From Pseudomonadota bacterium (lineage in GTDB: Bacteria; Desulfobacterota; Desulfobulbia; Desulfobulbales; JAHJIY01): 64,000 nt of DNA. Shown here in pieces: positions 9,485-16,875 of this stretch. The notes under the pieces are model-generated. The model saw only the letters and a list, made by a program, of their open reading frames with translations. It searched no databases and was not told the DNA's origin. How positions within the stretch are numbered: the first letter of the stretch is position 1; the number at the start of each line of letters is the position of its first letter. The stretch lies in contig JAHJIY010000043.1 of assembly GCA_018823175.1 (NCBI GenBank), positions 1 to 64,000 on the forward strand, in the 5' to 3' direction. The translations under genes were made by a program, and so were the position numbers.

Positions 9485-10357
9485 TTAACGGAATGACATT
9501 CTGAATTTTGCCGGTGAAAGGTTGTATTTTCGGGAGAATTTGGCCGAAAAATGAGAGGTGCTTGAAAAACCGCAATCAAGGGCAACCTCTGAAATTTCCT
9601 TGTCTCCGGCTTGCAGTATTTTCTTTGCTTGAATCAAACGGTTGTCCAGTAAATAATCATAGGGACTAGTTCCAACCTCTTTTTTAAATACGCGGGAAAA
9701 ATTTGATGGCGACATGCAGGCGACCTTTGCCATATCAATAATTGATATTTTATTGGCCATATTTGTCTGGATGAACTCAATAACTCGGTCAATCTCGAAT
9801 CGTGAACTAATCGTCTCTTTTGGAGACTTTATTTGCCAAATGGCCCGGATCAGATAATGACAGAGTTCAAGACTTAAGGCATTTAGTATCGCCTCAGACC
9901 CGGAACTAATATTCTGGCATTCGATCATGAATTTCTTGCAAGTCGGCAAGAAATCAGAAGGGGACTCAACAAAATTACCATTTAAGATGAGGGGCTGAGC
10001 TTCCGGATATAGGCGCAGTTGCTCAAGCCAGAAAGTTTTGTCGATCATCAGGGCCAGGTACCTGGGGGGCAGGTCTCCCGCTAGTTCGGTGTGCGCAATA
10101 TCCGGAGATAGCGTGAAAATATGTCTGGGCCGGGTAGAAATGATTTTGCCCTTTAGGTATATTTTGGTGTGGTCATCAAAGGCCAGGACAAACATATAGG
10201 CCGGATGGGTATGTTCGTGTGAAAGGGCGTATTGGCATGCTCCGCCAACCGGCAGGAAAAGACCAAGATGTTTGGTGACGAAGCAATCCACATAACGGAT
10301 TTGATCTTGGGTTACCGGTCCGACTAGGTGTTGAATTTGTGCTATATTATCGTGCAT
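9485..10357 (-). CDS. AraC-family transcriptional regulator
   Basis: The 290-residue protein has a C-terminal AraC DNA-binding domain at about 190-290, with the two helix-turn-helix units visible in ISIIDMAKVACMSPSNFSRVF and ISEVALDCGFSSTSHFSAKF followed by the family ending LSPAKFR. The N-terminal 150 residues look like a cupin-type sensing domain (HEHTHPAYMFVLAFDD, then SPDIAHTELAG), which in related regulators binds a small ligand. It lies upstream of the membrane ferredoxin on the same strand. That gene and its own promoter are possible targets. The ligand is unknown. The gene marks the end of conserved sequence before the accessory island. Confidence 0.9.
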   Translation of the reverse strand: MHDNIAQIQHLVGPVTQDQIRYVDCFVTKHLGLFLPVGGACQYALSHEHTHPAYMFVLAFDDHTKIYLKGKIISTRPRHIFTLSPDIAHTELAGDLPPRYLALMIDKTFWLEQLRLYPEAQPLILNGNFVESPSDFLPTCKKFMIECQNISSGSEAILNALSLELCHYLIRAIWQIKSPKETISSRFEIDRVIEFIQTNMANKISIIDMAKVACMSPSNFSRVFKKEVGTSPYDYLLDNRLIQAKKILQAGDKEISEVALDCGFSSTSHFSAKFSRKYNLSPAKFRMSFR

Positions 10358-10435
10358 CTTATTTTGAACAGGTTAATTTCAATAATTTATTGAGACTGCA
10401 ACCCCAGGAACACTTGAAATTATAACATGTAATCA

Positions 10436-10725
10436 TCATCTGCAACCGAGGCGTCTATATTTACGCGATAAAAACAATTTATACCACAGGCGGCGATCAA
10501 ATTCACCGTCCACCCATTCAATACTTTGCTGTGAGTAGTCTTTAGGATAGGCAAAGAAATAATCCAGTTCACCCCGGCGGAATGGTTCCACTATGCAGTT
10601 TTTCCCCCGGCCCTCGGCATGATGAAAATAATATCGGCATTGAGTTTCCGGTCTTGGAAGTGCCGGGCAAGCAAGGTATTGGGAACATTTCGGAAAAAGC
10701 TTTTTGCTGAGTAATGTCTGGCCAT
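10436..10725 (-). pseudogene. Decayed chimera of conserved hypothetical protein fragments
   Basis: A minus-strand ATG with a strong AAGGAG site starts MARHYSAKSFFRNVPNTLLARHF, which reads like the intact start of a conserved protein. After about 30 residues the frame is lost. A different frame then continues with CRYYFHHAEGRGKNCIVEP, FRRGELDYFFAYPKDYSQQ and SIEWVDGEF and stops. Both pieces look like genuine protein, so this appears to be a deletion or frameshift joining the beginning and the later part of one or two genes. I do not know the function of either family. It sits at the left end of the island and shows that this stretch is decaying. Confidence 0.5.
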
Positions 10726-10902
10726 GAGTTCACTCCTTTTTAAAGGGAAATCATAACATTGTAATTCCGTAGGAATTTACGGTATATTATTGAACATTTT
10801 AAGGATAAGTTTGACAAAGGTGGGGATTGCTGCGTACGTGAAAATGGATTGTTGAATCAATTGTTTGGCAATATCTTCACTTGTCCGAGGTTAGAAATAA
10901 TT

Positions 10903-10960
10903 GAGTATGATGTCCCCAGAACTCCCAGAACTCGAACCGAGTATGATGTCCCCAGAACTC
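10903..10960. repeat. Left copy of dispersed GAGTTC-rich repeat (inverted to 20.9 kb)
   Basis: A 22-base unit GAGTATGATGTCCCCAGAACTC occurs at 10903-10924 and again at 10939-10960, a 36-base step. Read on the minus strand the first copy with its flank is GAGTTCTGGGAGTTCTGGGG and then ACATCATACTC. A closely related string lies on the plus strand at 20903-20933. The two therefore form an imperfect inverted pair about 10 kb apart. Confidence 0.7.
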
Positions 10961-10965
10961 GAACC

Positions 10966-11194
10966 GGATCATGAAATTCTTACTGCCGAGGCAAAGCATT
11001 TTGGGATAAAAAGACGGCAACAGGCGGTGGCGGTGATTGAGGATGTTTATGTGGCTGTCAAGGAGTGGCCCGAGGTTTTCAGAGAATACAATGTTCCGGA
11101 AATTGATCTTGAAATAATCGGTAGGGATATAAGTCAACGGTTGGAGATAAAAGGGAGCCTGGCAAGAACCAAGAGTGGACTTGATCCCTTTTGA
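10966..11194 (+). pseudogene. Possible HipA-like toxin C-terminal remnant
   Basis: An open plus-strand frame reads AEAKHFGIKRRQQAVAVIED, then VYVAVKEWPEVF and later EIIGRDISQRL. The pattern of a helical segment, a Trp-containing helix and a closing I..I...L resembles the last 60-70 residues of HipA-family kinases. The upstream part of the frame is the translated repeat at 10903-10960 and has no kinase sequence, so only a C-terminal scrap is left. The match is by eye and weak. It could instead be a short independent protein. Confidence 0.35.
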
Positions 11195-11220
11195 CTCTGA
11201 CCCAGGAATAACAGATTGAG

Positions 11221-11340
11221 TTAGTTAGTTTTTTAGGATGTCCCGCAATATTACTGGATCGGCTTTTGCTGGTGGGTGGTTTCCCTGAGCCATATGCCAA
11301 TGGCGCCGAGCGATTTTATAACCGCTACCGCAAGGTTACA
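11221..11340 (+). pseudogene. Fragment resembling a DUF4143-type ATPase
   Basis: One frame gives CPAILLDRLLLVGGFPEPYA followed by ERFYNRYRKV. The GGFPEP motif with a following Arg-rich helix is characteristic of the DUF4143 part of AAA ATPases often found on islands. Neither the Walker motifs nor the rest of the domain is present, so this is debris of some 40 residues. It lies between the HipA-like scrap and the AbiL-like genes. Confidence 0.4.
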
Positions 11341-11500
11341 CGCACTCGCCTGCCGGCTAATGGTAATTTAAAGCCAATTTTTTCATTTTTTCTGCATTTT
11401 CTGCTTGAAAAGTTGTGCCTGGATGGTATGAGTGATATTGTAATTATGTCCGAGAGTGATCGGGCAACTCTTTTCCCCTTCATTATCAAGGACCACTGCC

Positions 11501-12769
11501 ATGCTTATCGAGTTCAGTGTCGCTAATTTCCGTTCCTTTTGGGAGCCCCGGAAACTATCCTTGACCGCGACCCCCCAGAAAGACCTGCTGGAGAACAATA
11601 CCTTTGCCAGTCCGGTTACTGGTCTACCCCGGTTACTCCGTTCGGCAGTTGTCTACGGCCCCAATGCTGGAGGTAAAAGCAACTTTATCCGCGCTATTGC
11701 GTTTATGAAAAAGTTTGTCATCTCCTCGGCCAAGGAACTCCAGGAAGGAGAAGGAATCGCGGTCACCCCCTTCCTGTTCAATCAACTTGGCCCAACCCAG
11801 CCCAGTGAATTCGAAGTGCAGTTTATCCAGGAAGGCGTCCGCTATCAGTACGGTTTTGCGGTCACCAATGAAAGGGTGACCAACGAATGGCTGATCGCCT
11901 ACCCGGAAGGTCGAGCTCAGCGCTGGTTCGAAAGGACATTTCAGACAAAGAGCAACAACTACCAATGGTATTTCGGCAGCCGTTTCAGCGGCCGTAAAAA
12001 GCAGTGGCAGGAGATGACCAGAAGCAACGCCCTGTTTCTTTCTACCGCTATTCAATGGAACAGCGAGCAGCTTAAACCGGTTTTTACCTGGTTCCAGAGG
12101 CTTTTCGTCATCGGTCACGGCACCTTGCTTGCTCCTTCGTACAGCATTAATGCCTGTCAGGATGAAGAAAAGAAAAAGCACATCCTCGCTTTTATGAATG
12201 AAGCGGATATCAGCATCTCCGATATCCAGATGGAAACCAAAGACTTCTCTCCCGAAGATCTGCCGTCAGATATGCCCGAAGAGGTGAAGGAGAATATCCG
12301 TCGCAGCATGGATGGCAAAAAGATGACGCGGGTTGGCTTCCTGCATCCTGTCGATGGCGGACATTCCACCGTAACCCTTGCGCTTGAAGAAGAATCCGAC
12401 GGCACCCGCAAGCTCTTCGCCTATGCCGGTCCCTGGCTCAACATGCTCTCCCAGGGCCGAATCATCATTGCCGATGAACTGGATAACAGTCTCCATCCAA
12501 AGATCATGCGATATTTGCTTTCCATGTTTCATTGCGGTAAAACCAACCCGGCAAACGGGCAGTTGATCTTCACTACCCATGACACCTCTCTTCTGGATCA
12601 GGAGTTAATTCGTCGTGATCAGGTCTGGTTTGTCGAGAAAGATAAGTCCAACGCCAGCCAGCTCTACCCCCTCACCGACTTCAAGCCCAGAGCTGGAGAA
12701 GCCCTGCAGAAGGGATATCTGAGCGGCCGTTACGGGGCCTTGCCTTATATCAGCGAGGCCAACCACTGA
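11501..12769 (+). CDS. RloA/AbiLi-like AAA ATPase (anti-phage)
   Basis: A 422-residue AAA_15/AAA_21-type ATPase of the RloA (AbiLi) kind. It opens with MLIEFSVANFRSFWEPRKLS, typical of SMC/OLD-like ATPases. The Walker A GPNAGGKS is at 53-60, an ABC-signature-like ESDGTRKLF at about 298, and the Walker B IIIADELDNSLHP at 321-333 with the following HDTSLLD sensor. The ATG at 11501 has an AAGGA before it; the open frame extends 45 bases further but the added residues are not family-like. The stop overlaps the RloB start by one base, so the two are translationally coupled. Known AbiL systems abort phage infection through the ATPase plus a TOPRIM-like partner. Intact motifs suggest the pair is functional, although the surroundings are decaying. 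Confidence 0.85.
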   Translation: MLIEFSVANFRSFWEPRKLSLTATPQKDLLENNTFASPVTGLPRLLRSAVVYGPNAGGKSNFIRAIAFMKKFVISSAKELQEGEGIAVTPFLFNQLGPTQPSEFEVQFIQEGVRYQYGFAVTNERVTNEWLIAYPEGRAQRWFERTFQTKSNNYQWYFGSRFSGRKKQWQEMTRSNALFLSTAIQWNSEQLKPVFTWFQRLFVIGHGTLLAPSYSINACQDEEKKKHILAFMNEADISISDIQMETKDFSPEDLPSDMPEEVKENIRRSMDGKKMTRVGFLHPVDGGHSTVTLALEEESDGTRKLFAYAGPWLNMLSQGRIIIADELDNSLHPKIMRYLLSMFHCGKTNPANGQLIFTTHDTSLLDQELIRRDQVWFVEKDKSNASQLYPLTDFKPRAGEALQKGYLSGRYGALPYISEANH

Positions 12770-13437
12770 TGGCGGACCAACTCTTTCATCGGAGAAAGGC
12801 CAAGAGAGCCAATGCCCTGCGTCGGGAGGCGCAGAAGCGCGAGCCCTATGATGTGGTGTTGATCGTCTGCGAAGGAGACCAGACGGAACCAAACTATTTC
12901 AAGGAACTTCGCGATGCCTTTAAGTTGAGTACGGCCAATATCAGAATTGCCGGGGATGAGTGCGGTTCAGCGCCATGCAGTGTTGTGGATTATGCCTTGG
13001 CCGAATACTGGAAAGAAAAGAAATTCAACCGGGTTTTCTGTGTTTTCGATAAGGATCGACACCCCACATATATGGAGAGCCTGGATCGGATCAGGAATGC
13101 GAAATTAGGCAAGGGAGATACTATTGAAGCCATCACTTCGGTCCCCTGCTTTGAGATCTGGATCCTCCTGCATTTTATCTATACCACCAAGTCATTCGGT
13201 TCCACCGGCGCATCGGGCTCAATCTGCGCTGCGGTTATCAAGGAACTAAAGAAGAAGGGTCGTATTCCCAATTACGAAAAGGGAGCAAAGGATATTTTCC
13301 CGGCACTCCTGGGAAAACTGCCGGATGCCCTGACCCACGCTGCTCGACTGGAGAAATATGGAAAAGAGGTCGGGAGTGACAATCCTTCTACCAACATGCA
13401 TCAGCTGGTTGGATACTTGCGCGACCTAAAAAAGTGA
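12769..13437 (+). CDS. RloB/AbiLii-like TOPRIM-fold protein
   Basis: The 222-residue protein matches RloB. After a basic N-terminus it shows LIVCEGDQTEPNYFKEL at 31-47, in which the Glu of CEG and the following TEP-YF are family hallmarks. The acidic pair FDKDRH at 93-98 follows, then VPCFEIWILLHF near 125, and the C-terminal SNPSTNMHQLV-like end. These acidic residues form the metal-binding centre of the TOPRIM-like fold and suggest nuclease activity, as proposed for AbiLii. It starts at an ATG that shares its A with the RloA stop codon. The partner ATPase presumably senses infection and RloB acts as effector; this division of labour is inferred from related two-gene systems. Confidence 0.85.
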   Translation: MADQLFHRRKAKRANALRREAQKREPYDVVLIVCEGDQTEPNYFKELRDAFKLSTANIRIAGDECGSAPCSVVDYALAEYWKEKKFNRVFCVFDKDRHPTYMESLDRIRNAKLGKGDTIEAITSVPCFEIWILLHFIYTTKSFGSTGASGSICAAVIKELKKKGRIPNYEKGAKDIFPALLGKLPDALTHAARLEKYGKEVGSDNPSTNMHQLVGYLRDLKK

Positions 13438-14085
13438 CGTTGCCATACAGGAATCATCATGAACTTTTTTTTGCTCCTTCGGGCCAGGTTTTGAAATGTC
13501 ACTTTTTAAGTCGTTTTTCTGGGTTTCAGAGAAAATTGCTTTTTAAAAACCTGGGACCTGGCCCTAATAATATTGCGGTAAAAAAACTTGAATAAACAAT
13601 TAAACAACGTCCCCCCGGTTCCCCGGTTGCGGAGGTTTTGGGGAAACAGGTTCTGCGATCATCAAAAACACGGAGAAAAATAATTCATAATTCTGCATTC
13701 ATAATTCTTAATTGGATAAACCCATGATGGTGACTTTTCCAACCGCAGTGCAAAAAAGTCATTTGCCTGACTCGGCATTGCGAGTATTAATCATTAATCA
13801 AAGGTCGGCTGCTGCTTGTGCCGCAAAGAACGGAGCTGCGGACTCCCCGGCTCTTCACCTTTCGGGTAAAAGTCTCGATGAATCGCAAGCTCGCTAAGGT
13901 GAACAGGTTAATGGATTCGTGTCCCTGGTTTGGTTGGTTGGATAGAGAGGTTTAGACTTCGAGGGCTTTTGGAAACAGGAAAGAAAAAAATTAGGGCGGA
14001 AAACAAACAAAAGCCAACGGCAGATCCTTTTCCAAGCAACCCTCTTCGCCTTCGCCCTAAGAAACAAATTCAGGAGGTAATATTT
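13438..14085. other. Non-coding stretch with small repeats
   Basis: No gene is visible between RloB and the next start. GGGCCAGGTTTT at 13482-13493 has inverted counterparts AAAACCTGG at 13547-13555 and CCTGGCCC at 13558-13565, so a hairpin can form after the RloB stop. Around 13700 the phrase CATAATTCT is repeated. At 13853-13900 there is a sequence related to one at 27708-27755 (see findings). These features fit a patchwork of small insertions and deletions. Confidence 0.4.
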
Positions 14086-14556
14086 TTGGCTGATCGAATT
14101 TTATTAAAAAATATATTCAAAATAGAGATAATTGATCCAGTTTGTGGCTACGTGATTATGGCCTGTTTTTTTGCACTAGTAATTAGAATAATTTTGTGCA
14201 TTTTTAAAGCTTGTGCGTGCAATATTGGTGAATCTGATGACCTATGCTGTAACAAGAATGAAAAATTAAAAGATACCGGGTTTGGAAAACTATTTAAGGA
14301 TCTTTTCTGCAGTAATTCTAGAGATGTCAGACTTCATGATCATTGGCTTCCTTTTATCATGGGAATTATTGAGTTGTTGATCTTTCCTTTCTTAATGGCC
14401 ATTGGAGTATGGGATGGAATTATTGCATGGGTTGGGATTAAAGCTCTTGGTTCATGGGGTGGGAATAATAAGAGAACAGCTTATAACAGGTTTTTGTTTG
14501 GTAATATTTTAACTTTATTTGCTGCAGGCCTTCTTACCTTCATCTTTATTCAGTAG
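14086..14556 (+). CDS. Orphan small membrane protein inside the defence island
   Basis: I do not recognise this 156-residue protein. I start it at the TTG at 14086, because AGGAGG lies eight bases upstream; the longer open frame to 13930 adds an Arg/Lys-rich stretch without a ribosome site. Hydrophobic segments lie at about 19-40, 88-107 and 133-154. Between the first two is a cysteine-rich loop (CIFKACACNIGESDDLCC and a later FCSN). The body is lower in GC than the restriction genes beside it, which suggests separate acquisition. Position between an AbiL-like pair and a type III restriction system makes a defence role, for example as a membrane effector, conceivable, but nothing in the sequence proves it. 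It has about 180 bases to the mod start. Confidence 0.6.
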   Translation: MADRILLKNIFKIEIIDPVCGYVIMACFFALVIRIILCIFKACACNIGESDDLCCNKNEKLKDTGFGKLFKDLFCSNSRDVRLHDHWLPFIMGIIELLIFPFLMAIGVWDGIIAWVGIKALGSWGGNNKRTAYNRFLFGNILTLFAAGLLTFIFIQ

Positions 14557-14733
14557 TCCAACCAGCGAATAATGGTCATGGATGGGAAGATAAAAAGTTT
14601 TCTTAGTATATATGCAAAATTTTCTTAGATCATCTGACCGCTTACAGACAGATCTTAAAGATTTTGGTTATTGATGTGAAAAATAGAGTGTGGCAAAAAC
14701 GCCAAATCCATATAGCTAAAAATAGGATGTAAA

Positions 14734-16872
14734 TTGTCACGACTCACTGATTTGATTTCACAGGTAAAAGCCAATGATCCGGAGCTTGGCAAGGAGCTGG
14801 AACGGGAGTTCAAGTCGCTCGCGTCACGGCGCTCCTTCGGGCTGAACTTCGAGCGGCACCGGCCAGAAAGTGTTGAGCTGCCGGGGCGGCCTGTTCGCAA
14901 GGGAGATACTGTGCGTGTTCTGCCTCCGCGCGGCTCAACCGGAAAAGGTGATCAGCGGCTTTGGAAGGTTCGCGGCATTGAGCGCGTGGACGGAAAACGC
15001 ACAGCCCGGATCGAGTTGATTGGCGGAACCGAGCAGGAAGCGCAACAGGTAGCGGCTGAAGACCTTGTCGTGGTCGCTGAGTTTCGCGACTATATTTACC
15101 CCGGCCTTGTCAGCACCGGAAAAGTTGAACGGGGCGGCGATAAGCCCTACCATACCGTGATTAATGGGGAAAATTTCCACGCGTTGGAAGCATTGACGTT
15201 CACGCATCGGGGCAAGATTGATGCGATTTATATCGATCCTCCGTACAATACCGGTGCCCGAGACTGGAAGTATAACAATGATTATGTCGAGGGCGAAGAT
15301 CTGTACCGCCACAGCAAGTGGCTGGCAATGATGGAGCGACGATTGCTCGTTGCGAAGGAGTTACTTAATCCGACAGATTCAGTGTTGATTGTCACCATCG
15401 ACGAAAAAGAATATTTGCGACTGGGATTGTTATTGGAGCAGGTTTTTCCTGAAGCGCAAGTTCAGATGATATCAAACGTAATCAATCGTGCAGGTTCACC
15501 TAGGTCTGGGCGGTTTTCGCGAGTAGACGAGTATATATTTTATGTGTTTTTCGGGAAGTCAGTAGTTACGCCATGGACGAATACAATGCTTGCAGATGGC
15601 TCTGAGCTAGATAAATCAAAGATGCCTACGGTTTGGTTTACTGCGGTACGACGAGGTTCCGGAGCCTCTCGAGCTGAATCTAAAAGCCTTTTCTACCCAG
15701 TAGTAATTGACCGCACTTCCGGTAAGTTCATTCGGGTTGGCGATCCTGTCCCCCATAACGTAAACCGTGAATCAGTAAAAATGGAGCCAAATGAGTTACC
15801 AATTTGGCCACTAGGTTCAGAAGGCCAAGAAAATCGTTGGCGCTTTTCTGCCGAACTGATGAGAAATTATTTTGCTAACGGCACAGCACGGCTTGGGAGA
15901 CGAGATCCAACAAATGGTCTTCGACCTGTGACCTATCTCCAGCCGGGCACACTTACAAATATTGAAAATGGAACTTTTGTCATCACAGGCAAGTCGCCCG
16001 AGGGCGCACTTATCTTAGAACTTGCTGAAGGAGGGGCAAAAAGTGTGGTTCCTAGGACTGTCTGGAGCCAAACTAGCCACTTTGCAAGAGACCATGGTTC
16101 ACACCTGATAAATTATTTGCTAGGTGGCAAGCGGTTTGACTTTCCAAAGTCACTATATGCGGTTGAAGATACATTACGTTTTATTATTAAAGATAAGCCT
16201 CAGGCAGTCGTTGTAGATTTTTTTGCTGGCTCAGGCACAACAGCGCATGCTGTTATGCGTCTAAACAAGCAAGATAGTGGAACTCGCTATTGCATCATGG
16301 TCACTAACAACGAGGTTAGTGAAAGTGAGCAGAGGGCGTTGCGAGAGCAGGGATTGCGCCCCGGCGATACCGAATGGGAGAAGTGGGGTATTTGTGACTA
16401 TATTACTAAGCCCCGAATCGAAGCTGCGATTACCGGCAAAACGCCGGACGGTAAAACTATAAAAGGCGACTATAAGTTCACTGATGAATTTCCGATGGCA
16501 GATGGCTTCGAGGAAAACGCAGAGTTCTTCTCTCTCACCTACGAAACCCCGGTTGCTATCAGCCACAATCGTGCCTTCAACCGGATCGCGCCACTTTTGT
16601 GGATGCGGGCAGGCAGTGAAGGACGGCGGATAGATAATATTCCTGTAAAAGGTTGGGACGTGGCAGATACCTATGGCCTGCTTATAGATTTGGATCAGGC
16701 CGCCCCGTTCACCGAAGAAGTAGACACCAAAGGCGCCATCCGCATTGCCTATATTGTGACTGACGATGACCGCCGTTTTCAATCCATCACCCGCCGCCTT
16801 CCTGACGGGGTCGAGCCGGTGCGGTTATATGAATCATATCTGACAAATTTCCGCTTTTCGATGGGGCGATAA
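14734..16872 (+). CDS. mod: Type III restriction-modification methyltransferase (Mod)
   Basis: A 712-residue beta-class N6-adenine methyltransferase. The catalytic motif DPPYNTG lies at 168-174 and the SAM-binding motif DFFAGSGTTAHAV at about 495-507, the order expected for the beta class. The region between them, roughly 230-470, is the target recognition part. The TTG start at 14734 has AGGA six bases before it. The stop is three bases before the res start, so both subunits come from one message. It would methylate one adenine of an asymmetric site, protecting DNA from Res. An N-terminal extension of about 140 residues precedes the methylase fold (THRGKIDAIYIDPP). I see no frameshift or simple-sequence tract that would point to phase variation. 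Confidence 0.93.
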   Translation: MSRLTDLISQVKANDPELGKELEREFKSLASRRSFGLNFERHRPESVELPGRPVRKGDTVRVLPPRGSTGKGDQRLWKVRGIERVDGKRTARIELIGGTEQEAQQVAAEDLVVVAEFRDYIYPGLVSTGKVERGGDKPYHTVINGENFHALEALTFTHRGKIDAIYIDPPYNTGARDWKYNNDYVEGEDLYRHSKWLAMMERRLLVAKELLNPTDSVLIVTIDEKEYLRLGLLLEQVFPEAQVQMISNVINRAGSPRSGRFSRVDEYIFYVFFGKSVVTPWTNTMLADGSELDKSKMPTVWFTAVRRGSGASRAESKSLFYPVVIDRTSGKFIRVGDPVPHNVNRESVKMEPNELPIWPLGSEGQENRWRFSAELMRNYFANGTARLGRRDPTNGLRPVTYLQPGTLTNIENGTFVITGKSPEGALILELAEGGAKSVVPRTVWSQTSHFARDHGSHLINYLLGGKRFDFPKSLYAVEDTLRFIIKDKPQAVVVDFFAGSGTTAHAVMRLNKQDSGTRYCIMVTNNEVSESEQRALREQGLRPGDTEWEKWGICDYITKPRIEAAITGKTPDGKTIKGDYKFTDEFPMADGFEENAEFFSLTYETPVAISHNRAFNRIAPLLWMRAGSEGRRIDNIPVKGWDVADTYGLLIDLDQAAPFTEEVDTKGAIRIAYIVTDDDRRFQSITRRLPDGVEPVRLYESYLTNFRFSMGR

Positions 16873-16875
16873 GAA

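Noticed and set aside
13712-13897. 61-residue plus-strand frame after RloB
   Set aside because: It runs across a dispersed repeat and has no ribosome site or family likeness.
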